A stretch of 8,603 nt of DNA from the NCBI GenBank assembly GCA_047971685.1, contig JBKDZW010000061.1, forward strand, positions 1-8,603, written 5' to 3'. This DNA comes from JAJXWB01 sp047971685. Its GTDB lineage: Bacteria > Pseudomonadota > Alphaproteobacteria > Rhizobiales > Beijerinckiaceae. Numbering within the stretch: position 1 is the first letter of the stretch; each line of letters starts with the position of its first letter. Below the pieces are notes generated by a model. That model saw only the letters and a list, made by a program, of their open reading frames with translations, made no database searches and was not told where the DNA came from. Made by a program: the position numbers and the translations under genes. Positions 1 to 5,921 of the stretch are shown in pieces.

Positions 1-492
1 CCGATCCGCCTGATGGCCGACATCGACGAGAGCGCCGATATCGTCACCGTGCTGCCCTATGAGGCGGGCAGGAAAATGCTGGCCGCCACATCGGACGGAC
101 GCGGCTTTGTCGTCGGCCAGGACGAGATGATCGGCGGCACGCGCAAGGGCAAGGTTCTGATGAACCCGGACGAGGGCGCAAAGGCCGCGATGCTCGTATC
201 GGCGGAGGGCGATCATGTCGCCGTCGTCGGAGAGAACCGCAAGCTCGTGGTTTTTCCGCTGGACCAGCTTCCGGAAATGTCGCGCGGCAAGGGTGTGCGG
301 CTGCAACGCTACAAGGACGGCGGCGTTTCGGACATCAGCGTTTTCACGCTGGCCGAAGGATTGAGCTGGACGGATGCGGCAGGGCGCGTGTTCAACGTCG
401 CCAGGGCCGATCTCACGGAATGGATCGGCAACAGAGCCGATGCGGGACGCCTGCCGCCAAGAGGCTTTCCGAAGAACAACAGGTTCCGCTGA
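1..492 (+). CDS. parC: DNA topoisomerase IV subunit A, C-terminal part (5' end outside window)
   Basis: This is the last 163 codons of the ParC subunit, open from the window edge in frame 1 to a TGA at 490-492. ParC with ParE forms topoisomerase IV, which decatenates daughter chromosomes. The catalytic breakage-reunion domain with its tyrosine lies upstream and is not seen. What is visible is part of the C-terminal beta-pinwheel that wraps DNA. It has repeated blade-like strands with glycine and basic turns (GRKMLAATSDGRGFVV, then GTRKGKVLMN, then KLVVFPLDQLPEMSRGKGV), and the typical alphaproteobacterial ParC ending PPRGFPKNNRF followed by Arg and stop. The paralogue GyrA has a related CTD carrying a GQGG-like box. 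No such box is visible here and the end motif is the ParC one, so ParC is preferred over GyrA. The next gene starts 121 bases downstream on the same strand, with no clear terminator between. Confidence 0.93.
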   Translation, partial: PIRLMADIDESADIVTVLPYEAGRKMLAATSDGRGFVVGQDEMIGGTRKGKVLMNPDEGAKAAMLVSAEGDHVAVVGENRKLVVFPLDQLPEMSRGKGVRLQRYKDGGVSDISVFTLAEGLSWTDAAGRVFNVARADLTEWIGNRADAGRLPPRGFPKNNRFR

Positions 493-613
493 GCGAGGGC
501 GCGCAAGGCGGTCCATCCATCCACGAACGGTCCGCGCGACACGAAGGATTAGCCAGTCCTCCTCGTTCGGTAAATGGATCGCCTCTTTGTTCCGCCCATC
601 GCAGTGACGGCTC

Positions 614-2410
614 ATGACCCACGCGTTCCCGCCATCTCCGCCGCCGCCGGCCGTCAGTTTCCCGGCGATGTTCCGGCTGCGCCCGGGGCCCAACCGCATC
701 GGATTCGGCCTGCGCGCTGCGCTCGCCATGGGGCTGTGCGCCACTATCGGCTGGCTGGCCGACGATCAGGGCGCGGGCCTGCTCGCCACGCTCGGCGCCT
801 TCGCCGCGCTTTACGGCAGCGGGCGGCCATATCGCAACCGCGCGGCCCTGCTCGTCATCATCGGCGCGGGTTTTGCCGTCTGCGTGTCCGTCGGCGTCGC
901 CGCGACGATGGCGTCTTCCGCGTGGCCCGGCGTGCTGCTGGCGGCCGGCGTCGCCTTCGTTTCGAGCTTTCTGTGCAGTGCGCTCATCGTCGGCCCGCCG
1001 GGCGCCTATCTGTTCGCGCTCGCCTGCGCGGCGGGCACGCATATGCACGGGCAGGCGCCGCATCTGGGCGCGATCGCGGCGACCGTCGCCGCCGGCGCGC
1101 TCGTCGCCTTCGTTCTCCAGATGGCCGGCGCCCTGTGGCGGCCGCGCTGGCCGGAGGAAAAGGCCTTGCAGGCCGCAGCCAATGCGGTCGAGGCCTATGC
1201 CGAAAACGCCGGCGGCGCGCAGGCAGACCTGCAACGGCATGCGACCGCGCTCGCGCTGCACGAGGTCTGGCTCGATCTCGTGGCGCGCCAGCCCGGCCGC
1301 GTGCAGCCGAACGGCCGGCTGCACCGGCTTCGCGCGCTCAACCGCGAGCTGCATCGGATCTTCGGGGCGGCGATCGCCGGCGACGACTTCCGGCAGGCCG
1401 CCGCGCAGACGCGCGTCATCGCCGCGCAGGCGCGCAATCCGCCGCCGGTTCCGCCCGACGATGCTCTTTTCAAGCCCCTCGCCTATATCACGGCCGGCCA
1501 GATGCTCGTCATGTCTCTGCGCCCGGGCTCCACGCCGATGCGCATCGCCCTGCGCGTCGGCGCGGCGGCGCTGATCTCGGGCGGGATCGGCGCGCTGATG
1601 GGACTCGATCGGGCCTATTGGGCCATCGCGGCCTCGGTGCTGATGCTCTACCAGGGCCTCGATTTCACGCGCGCCATGCAGCGCGGGCTCGAGCGCACGC
1701 TCGGCACTTTCGCGGGCCTGGGGGTCGCCGCCGTACTCATGAGCGCGCGCCCGCAAGGGCTCGCGCTCGTCGCCGTCATCATGAGCCTGCAATTCCTGAT
1801 CGAGATCGTGGTCGTGCGCAATTACGCGCTGGCGACCATTTTCATCACGCCGATCGCGCTGGTCGTTGCGGGAGCGGCGGCGCCGGCCGGCGATATCGGC
1901 GCGCTGCTGTTCGACCGTGGCGTCGATACGGCGATCGGTTGCGCCGTCGGGCTCGTCGTTCTCTACGCGACCTCGCATCGCAGCGGCGCGCGCCTGAGCA
2001 ATGCGCTCGATGCAACCATCGTCGCCGCACGCCACCTTCTGCCCCTGCTGGCGTCCGGCGATGTCGTGATCGTCCGTGCGCGCGGCGCGCGCTCGCGACT
2101 GCGCAATGCGGCGGTGGACATGATGCTGCTCTACGATGAGCAGACCGGCACGGGCGGGCGGGCGCGCGAGGAGGCCGACCGCCTGTGGCCGGCCACCGTC
2201 GCCGCACAGCGGCTGGCGTTCCGCATTCTGGCCGCCTGCTGGGATCTCGAGGCGTCGGGCGCGCAGGCGCTGACGCCACAGCGCGCGGCGCTGCTCGACA
2301 AGGCGCTCATCGAGGTGGAGGCGGACGATCCGCCCGATGTCGCGCGCGGCTTTCTGTCCGGCGAACTGGCGACGCTGCGCGCCGCGCTGCGCGTTGCGCG
2401 CGTCAGTTGA
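614..2410 (+). CDS. FUSC-family inner-membrane transporter (fusaric acid resistance / aromatic acid exporter type)
   Basis: A 598-residue membrane protein with the duplicated FUSC layout. An N-terminal hydrophobic block (about residues 28-174, roughly six helices) is followed by a soluble region (about 175-285), a second hydrophobic block (about 290-452) and a soluble C-terminal tail. The second block holds the family signature: a helix with YWAIAASVLML, then the loop FTRAMQRGLERTLGTFAG (351-368), matching the R-x2-R-x-x-GT-x-x-G pattern of FUSC proteins. Members such as AaeB, YccS and FusC relatives export aromatic carboxylic acids or related toxic anions. The substrate here cannot be read from sequence. 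An in-frame TGA at 605-607 makes ATG 614 the first possible start. The proline-rich first 18 residues and lack of a good Shine-Dalgarno leave ATG 668 (Met19) as an alternative. No HlyD-like periplasmic adaptor gene is adjacent. The 3' end overlaps the convergent SLC13 gene by 8 bases. Confidence 0.88.
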   Translation: MTHAFPPSPPPPAVSFPAMFRLRPGPNRIGFGLRAALAMGLCATIGWLADDQGAGLLATLGAFAALYGSGRPYRNRAALLVIIGAGFAVCVSVGVAATMASSAWPGVLLAAGVAFVSSFLCSALIVGPPGAYLFALACAAGTHMHGQAPHLGAIAATVAAGALVAFVLQMAGALWRPRWPEEKALQAAANAVEAYAENAGGAQADLQRHATALALHEVWLDLVARQPGRVQPNGRLHRLRALNRELHRIFGAAIAGDDFRQAAAQTRVIAAQARNPPPVPPDDALFKPLAYITAGQMLVMSLRPGSTPMRIALRVGAAALISGGIGALMGLDRAYWAIAASVLMLYQGLDFTRAMQRGLERTLGTFAGLGVAAVLMSARPQGLALVAVIMSLQFLIEIVVVRNYALATIFITPIALVVAGAAAPAGDIGALLFDRGVDTAIGCAVGLVVLYATSHRSGARLSNALDATIVAARHLLPLLASGDVVIVRARGARSRLRNAAVDMMLLYDEQTGTGGRAREEADRLWPATVAAQRLAFRILAACWDLEASGAQALTPQRAALLDKALIEVEADDPPDVARGFLSGELATLRAALRVARVS

Positions 2411-4184
2411 TCGGCCAGGCCCAGGCGAGCAGCGGCGTTCCAACAAACAGAACGAGCAGCGACAGCGGCAGGCCGAGGCGCGAATAATCGGCGAATGTGT
2501 AACCGCCGGGTTCCTTGACCAGAAGATTGTTCTGGTGGCCGATGGGCGAGAGGAAATCGCAGGCCGCGCCCAGCGCCACGGCCATCAGGAAAGGGTCGGG
2601 ATTGTAGTGCAGCGATTTGGCGAGCTGCGCGGCTATCGGCCCCATGATGACGACCGTCGGGGCATGGTGCATGACCGGCGTCACCAGCATCGAGACCATC
2701 AGCACGAAGCCGAGCGCGAGCAGGGGCGGCAGATGAGACGCGACGGCGGTCAATTGCATGGCGACGATCTGCGAGACGCCGGTGTCCTTCAACGCCTCGC
2801 CGACCGGCAGCAGGCAGGCCAGCATGACGATGACCGGAGCCTCGATTGACGCATAGGCGTTTTTCAAGGTGATCTGGTTGGTGAGAATGACGGCCACCGC
2901 CGCGCCGAAAAAGGCGACTTCGACGGGCGCGAGGTGCAACAGCATGAGAACGAGCGCGATTGCGATGATCGCCAGCGGGAGATAGCCGCGCTCGACACGC
3001 GCCAGTTCGAGATTGCGGTCGGCAAGCGGCAGGCAGCCGAGATCGGCCAGCGTCGAGGCCATCGTATTGTCGAAGCCTTGCAGCACGATTACGTCGCCGG
3101 CCGCGAAAACATGCTGGCGCAGGCGGCCGCGCGCGGCGCGATTGGCGCGCGTGATCGCCAGCACATTGACGCCATGGCGCTGGCGCAGGCGCAATTGTTC
3201 CGCGTTCTGGCCGACCATGGGCGAGGAGGCGCCGATAATCGCCTCGAGCGTGGTCATCTCGCCGCCCTCGGCGCCTTCTGCTGCGCCGATTTCGTGCCCG
3301 CCGGCAAGCTTCAGTTTTTCGCGCGCGACAAGCCCTTTCACGACTTCCGGACTGGCTTGGGCGACCAGAATATCGCCGGCGGCCAGCCGCCAACTGCGCG
3401 CGGGAATGGGGTGGCGGCGTTCGCCGCGCAGCACTTCGGTGACGATGAGATCGCCTTCGCCTACATCCTCGACATGGCCCACGGTCTTGCCGACCAGTCC
3501 CGCGCCCTCGGGAATGCGTAATTCCGTCATGTAGCGGCCGACGTCGAATTTCTCGCCTTCCGAGCGCCGGCCCTTTCTGTCGGTGGGCAGGAGGCGCCAG
3601 CCTACCGACAGAAAGAGCACCGCCAGAACGGTGAGCGGCAGGCCGACCCAGACAAAATCGAACATGGAGAAGGGCTGGCCCGAGGTTTCCTTGCGCACGG
3701 CGGACACCAGGAGATTGGGCGAGGTGCCGACCAGAGTCATCGTGCCGCCGATGAGGGAGGCAAAGGACAAGGGCATGAGATAGAGCGAGGGCGACTGGCC
3801 ATTGCGGCGCGCCGTCTGGATCGCAATCGGCAAAAACATGCCGAGCGTGCCGACATTCTTGATGAAGGCCGAGAGAAAGGCGACGCAGGCCGAGAGGACG
3901 CCGATGCGCGCGCCTGTCGTGTGCGCGCGCCGCAGAAGCGCGCGTATGGTCTTGTCGAGAACGCCGGAGCGGGCGATCGCGCGGCTGACGACGAGCACGG
4001 AGGCGATGATGACGATGACGGGGCTTGCAAATCCCTCGAAGGCCTTGTGCGGATGGACCACGCCGGTCGCCAGCGCAGCCAGCAGGGCGGCGAGCGCCAC
4101 AACGTCGTAGCGCCAGCGGTCCCAGGCGAAAGCAGCGAGCATGGCGATGACGATGATGCTCGCTTCTATCTGAATCAGGTTCAC
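2403..4184 (-). CDS. SLC13-family (DASS) anion permease with two TrkA_C / RCK_C domains
   Basis: An inner-membrane carrier of 593 residues from the proposed GTG start. Order of parts: N-terminal helices with the motif GGTMTLVGTSPN (about 146-157), a central soluble insert with two TrkA_C (RCK_C) domains (about 212-292 and 309-392), then a second helix block with SPIGHQNN (546-553). The two short motifs sit where SLC13 transporters carry their paired substrate and sodium binding loops. The double TrkA_C insert is typical of the bacterial SLC13 permease subgroup that includes some sulfate or dicarboxylate carriers; the insert probably binds a regulatory ligand. The substrate is not determinable. 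Start choice: the frame is open to a TTG at 4223, but that codon has no Shine-Dalgarno. GTG 4182-4184 has GAGG five bases upstream and starts just before the first helix. The gene is convergent with the FUSC gene and divergent from the lipoprotein gene. Confidence 0.9.
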   Translation of the reverse strand: MNLIQIEASIIVIAMLAAFAWDRWRYDVVALAALLAALATGVVHPHKAFEGFASPVIVIIASVLVVSRAIARSGVLDKTIRALLRRAHTTGARIGVLSACVAFLSAFIKNVGTLGMFLPIAIQTARRNGQSPSLYLMPLSFASLIGGTMTLVGTSPNLLVSAVRKETSGQPFSMFDFVWVGLPLTVLAVLFLSVGWRLLPTDRKGRRSEGEKFDVGRYMTELRIPEGAGLVGKTVGHVEDVGEGDLIVTEVLRGERRHPIPARSWRLAAGDILVAQASPEVVKGLVAREKLKLAGGHEIGAAEGAEGGEMTTLEAIIGASSPMVGQNAEQLRLRQRHGVNVLAITRANRAARGRLRQHVFAAGDVIVLQGFDNTMASTLADLGCLPLADRNLELARVERGYLPLAIIAIALVLMLLHLAPVEVAFFGAAVAVILTNQITLKNAYASIEAPVIVMLACLLPVGEALKDTGVSQIVAMQLTAVASHLPPLLALGFVLMVSMLVTPVMHHAPTVVIMGPIAAQLAKSLHYNPDPFLMAVALGAACDFLSPIGHQNNLLVKEPGGYTFADYSRLGLPLSLLVLFVGTPLLAWAWPIN

Positions 4185-4209
4185 GTTGGCCTCGCTGCAT
4201 CTTCTTTTC

Positions 4210-4240
4210 GTATAACGAGGCAATCTGCGCGAGCCTGCAA
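4210..4240 (-). promoter_or_regulatory. Weak candidate promoter for the SLC13 permease gene
   Basis: On the minus strand TTGCAG (4240-4235) is followed 19 bases later by TTATAC (4215-4210). The boxes resemble sigma-70 elements but the spacing is long, so this is only a candidate. If transcription does start just downstream, the TTG at 4223 would be outside the message, which supports the GTG 4184 start of the permease. Confidence 0.25.
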
Positions 4241-4269
4241 GAGCCGGCGCGATGGAAGCGGGCCCTGCC

Positions 4270-4285
4270 TTAATCCGCGATTAAC
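4270..4285 (+). promoter_or_regulatory. CtrA-type binding site, TTAA-N7-TTAAC
   Basis: TTAA (4270-4273), seven bases, then TTAAC (4281-4285) match the full bipartite CtrA consensus known from Caulobacter and other Alphaproteobacteria. The second half extends to TTAACCAT, the form reported for CtrA half-sites. The site ends 40 bases before ATG 4326 of the lipoprotein gene and lies about 86 bases upstream of the divergent SLC13 start. A GAATC (4299-4303), the CcrM methylation target class GANTC, lies 13 bases further on. Binding is inferred from the motif only. Confidence 0.55.
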
Positions 4286-4325
4286 CATGTCCGTTTACGA
4301 ATCCGTGACGAACCGGATTTGTCGA

Positions 4326-4679
4326 ATGAAGCGGACGCTCCCCATTTTTCTGACTTTTGCCGCGCTCGCGCTGACGGGATGCGCGGGGCGCCCGTTTTCG
4401 ATGGCTGCCGCCAATTGTACGGAGCGCATGACGCCGTCCGGGCCGGCGCGCATCTGCGAAACCGCCACGCAGGTCACCGTGGAACAGGGACAGGACGAGG
4501 GCCAGATCGTTGCGCGCGATCCCGAGCCGCGCATGCTCGGGCTGAGCGAAGGCGCAGCCGCAGACCGCATCATCGCCAGCGCAAGCCGCGAACATGCCGG
4601 CCGCTGCACGATCGATCGCGAGATGCTGCGGGAGACGCTGTCGCGTTACATCGCACGTAAATTATTGGCTGACCTGTAA
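4326..4679 (+). CDS. Small predicted lipoprotein, function unknown
   Basis: A 117-residue protein starting MKRTLPIF, with a short basic N-terminus, a hydrophobic stretch and a lipobox LTGC with the lipidated cysteine at residue 19. It is therefore predicted to be exported by Sec, modified by Lgt and cleaved by LspA. The mature part (about 99 residues) is hydrophilic, with Cys31, Cys45 and Cys94 and an amphipathic-looking C-terminal end (about 98-117). I do not recognise a family. The frame is open far upstream, antisense to the SLC13 gene. ATG 4326 is chosen because it places the signal peptide exactly at the N-terminus. ATG 4287 would add 13 residues and would sit two bases from the CtrA-type site, leaving no room for a leader. 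No strong Shine-Dalgarno precedes either start. The divergent position and the CtrA-type site suggest the gene has its own promoter, possibly cell-cycle linked. Confidence 0.72.
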   Translation: MKRTLPIFLTFAALALTGCAGRPFSMAAANCTERMTPSGPARICETATQVTVEQGQDEGQIVARDPEPRMLGLSEGAAADRIIASASREHAGRCTIDREMLRETLSRYIARKLLADL

Positions 4680-4863
4680 TATTCATATTTTCCGGATCGA
4701 CGCCCGCGCTGCTATCGATGCCGGCGGTTGCGCCGCTTCGCGTGCGAGCCGCAAATCCTGCGATTTCCGCTAAATACGTATGACCGGCATGTGCGCCAGC
4801 GCACAGCGCTGAGCTGCGATCGCTTTGCCGTTATGAAAATACATATTCTGCGCAAAAACAGGA
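4680..4863. other. Intergenic region between the lipoprotein gene and the next promoter
   Basis: No gene is supported here. The stretch is AT-rich at both ends. It holds a short perfect inverted repeat at 4797-4811 (CAGCGC, loop ACA, GCGCTG) that could fold in RNA, and a weaker AAATC/GATTT hairpin near 4753-4767. Neither is followed by a T run, so neither is called a terminator. Confidence 0.4.
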
Positions 4864-4892
4864 TTGACGAGTTTGTTAACAAACTTTAATTT
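4864..4892 (+). promoter_or_regulatory. Candidate promoter with a 16-bp perfect palindrome in its spacer
   Basis: TTGACG (4864-4869) is a five-of-six match to the sigma-70 -35 box. TTTAAT (4885-4890, 15-base spacer) or TAATTT (4887-4892, 17-base spacer) can serve as -10. The perfect palindrome AGTTTGTTAACAAACT fills 4870-4885, that is, the spacer itself. The palindrome and following bases also contain TTAA-N6-TTAA, a near-match to a CtrA site with one base less than the usual spacing. The element is about 50-75 bases upstream of the secreted-protein gene at 4940. A dimeric regulator bound there would sit exactly where RNA polymerase binds. Confidence 0.5.
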
Positions 4893-4939
4893 TTTTATCG
4901 AGGCGAATGGCTGCGCAACGTTCTTCGGGGGGAGATCAG

Positions 4940-5173
4940 ATGCAAAAGCTTATTCTTATCGGCAGCTCATTGTTTATGTTCGCTTTTTCCGCTGTTCCGG
5001 CAGCGTCCCACTGGCGCCATCATTCTTATTCTCCGGCGCGGATCGTCAATGCGACTTCGCGCTGGGACGTGCCCTATTACAGGAGTTCGCCCTATAGCGT
5101 CGTCAAGGGCGTTCTCGTCAGGGTTCCTTCGGTAATTGGCCCGATTCCACGGGTCATGTCCGGCGGGCGGTAG
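4940..5173 (+). CDS. Small secreted protein, function unknown
   Basis: A 77-residue protein with a clear signal peptide: MQK, a hydrophobic core (LILIGSSLFMFAFSAV) and a likely cleavage near AAS at residues 21-23. The mature part is about 54 residues, rich in His, Tyr, Arg, Ser and Pro (starting HWRHHSYSPARIV) and without cysteine. I do not recognise a family. The frame could begin at ATG 4907, but ATG 4940 is preferred because GGAG (4931-4934) lies five bases upstream within a longer G-rich run, and because the signal peptide then starts at residue 1. Its codon use is less GC-biased than that of the transporter genes. The gene has its own candidate promoter and is followed 10 bases after the stop by a hairpin, so it looks like a single-gene unit. 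It could act in the periplasm or outside the cell; nothing in the sequence gives a role. Confidence 0.62.
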   Translation: MQKLILIGSSLFMFAFSAVPAASHWRHHSYSPARIVNATSRWDVPYYRSSPYSVVKGVLVRVPSVIGPIPRVMSGGR

Positions 5174-5183
5174 ATTTGTTGTC

Positions 5184-5208
5184 CATAGCCATCGTATAGA
5201 CGGCTATG
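5184..5208 (+). terminator. Hairpin after the small secreted protein gene, possible terminator
   Basis: CATAGCC-A-TC (5184-5193) pairs with GA-C-GGCTATG (5199-5208), giving seven perfect pairs, one A/C mismatch and two more pairs around the five-base loop GTATA. It starts 10 bases after the TAG stop. There is no true T run afterwards, so termination is likely but not certain; it may instead protect the 3' end of the message. Confidence 0.4.
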
Positions 5209-5348
5209 TCTCATGGTTTCATCTGCGCAGACGTTCGCCTTGGTCTGTGTATTGTTTTCGGCGAATGGATATCTATTGAAAAATATATCGAGCGACGCGA
5301 CGTTTCCAGAATATCCTGGTCGTGTTTCTGAGGCGAATCAAACGAATA
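5209..5348. other. AT-rich intergenic stretch upstream of the second small secreted protein gene
   Basis: No gene is well supported. A 67-codon frame (5213-5416) crosses the region and ends with TGATG shared with the next start. It lacks a Shine-Dalgarno, has untypical AT-rich codon use, and contains the promoter at 5349-5376, so it is not annotated as a gene. Confidence 0.4.
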
Positions 5349-5376
5349 TTGACAAAGTGCGTATTCTGCATAGAGT
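5349..5376 (+). promoter_or_regulatory. Sigma-70-type promoter for the second small secreted protein gene
   Basis: A perfect -35 box TTGACA (5349-5354) is followed after 16 bases by TAGAGT (5371-5376), which matches the -10 consensus at four of six positions including the key TA and final T. Transcription would start near 5383, leaving a leader of about 33 bases before ATG 5416, which has GGGAG (5402-5406) nine bases upstream. Confidence 0.5.
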
Positions 5377-5415
5377 GCAGATTGCGGCATTGTTACTGGT
5401 TGGGAGTTTTTCCTG

Positions 5416-5715
5416 ATGAAAAAGATTGTTTTGATTGGCTTGGCGACGGCTGGCGTGTGCGCGGCTTCGCAAGCCTTTGCGGGAACCTATATTGTGGAGG
5501 AATCCCGCTCCCGTTACATCAACTGCTACAACAAGGTCTATGTGCCGGCGAAGGTGCTGGTCAACACGCGCGGCGTGCGCGTGCGCGGCGAAAGCCGGGG
5601 TTGGGAAATCAGCGGCAACCGCTGGGATCATGTCCGCAATCCCGCCGTCTACATGCAGACGCGCCGGACGGTGGAGCCCGATCATTACACGCTGCAAGCG
5701 ACGAGCTGCCAGTAA
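5416..5715 (+). CDS. Small secreted protein with two cysteines in the mature part, function unknown
   Basis: A 99-residue protein with a textbook signal peptide: MKK, a hydrophobic core to about residue 17, and a likely AFA-G cleavage after residue 22. The mature domain (about 77 residues) carries Cys37 and Cys98, one near each end, which could form a disulfide in the periplasm. It contains the basic stretch VNTRGVRVRGESRGWEISG (49-67) and ends HYTLQATSCQ. Similar short hypothetical proteins probably occur in related Hyphomicrobiales, but I cannot name a family. The ATG is preceded by GGGAG at nine bases. The start overlaps the end of an unsupported upstream frame by one base (TGATG). Its signal peptide (MKKIVLIG) resembles that of the preceding small secreted protein (MQKLILIG), but the mature parts do not obviously align. 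It is flanked by its own promoter and a strong hairpin, so it is probably monocistronic. Confidence 0.72.
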   Translation: MKKIVLIGLATAGVCAASQAFAGTYIVEESRSRYINCYNKVYVPAKVLVNTRGVRVRGESRGWEISGNRWDHVRNPAVYMQTRRTVEPDHYTLQATSCQ

Positions 5716-5744
5716 GGCGGTCCTGTTTTCAGTGTCGTAATTTC

Positions 5745-5787
5745 ATCGCGCCCCGCGTCTGCCGAAGTCGCAGAGGCGGGGCGCGAT
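5745..5787 (+). terminator. Very strong hairpin after the second secreted protein gene, probable terminator
   Basis: ATCGCGCCCCGC (5745-5756) pairs perfectly with GCGGGGCGCGAT (5776-5787). After one G/G mismatch, five more pairs (TCTGC with GCAGA) close a seven-base loop. It begins 29 bases after the TAA. The downstream tract (ATTCTT) is only mildly T-rich. The stem is strong enough to block or end transcription from either side. Confidence 0.65.
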
Positions 5788-5884
5788 ATTCTTGCCGTCC
5801 AAGAATTTGTGAAAATGCATCCGTTCGCTTATCCTCTTGTGGATTCGCGCCGGGTTCTCGTGTGCGCGAAACATTCACGACATA

Positions 5885-5914
5885 GATCAAGCCAAACCGG
5901 ATCAAGCCAAACCG
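5885..5914 (+). repeat. Two exact tandem copies of a 15-bp unit just upstream of the antitoxin gene
   Basis: GATCAAGCCAAACCG occurs at 5885-5899 and again, without a gap, at 5900-5914, and each copy is followed by G. The second copy ends seven bases before ATG 5922. Copies this exact suggest either a recent slippage duplication or paired binding sites for the antitoxin, since Phd/YefM proteins commonly repress their own promoters through tandem operators. Confidence 0.85.
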
Positions 5915-5921
5915 GCCCGCC

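Noticed and set aside
493..613. Possible terminator or separate promoter between parC and the FUSC gene
   Set aside because: Only short, weak inverted matches and no convincing -35/-10 pair or T run were found.
574..2139. 521-codon plus-strand frame inside the FUSC gene
   Set aside because: It is an out-of-frame shadow, rich in Arg and Ala without hydrophobic segments. The FUSC frame carries the family motif and helices.
413..2446. 677-codon open frame on the minus strand across the FUSC gene
   Set aside because: It is antisense to a clear membrane-transporter gene, is extremely Arg/Ala/Gly/Asp-rich with no domain, and is explained by high GC at third positions that removes stops on the opposite strand.
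2131..4200. 689-codon open frame on the minus strand overlapping the SLC13 gene in another frame
   Set aside because: Arg/Ala/His-rich composition with no family. The competing frame encodes a recognisable SLC13 permease with TrkA_C domains and helices.
3921..4325. Upstream extension of the lipoprotein frame over the SLC13 gene
   Set aside because: It is antisense to a real gene and would bury the signal peptide and lipobox in the middle of a protein.
4870..4889. TTAA-N6-TTAA read as a second CtrA site
   Set aside because: The spacing is one base short of the consensus and the palindrome explains the sequence better. It is kept only as a possibility within the operator entry.
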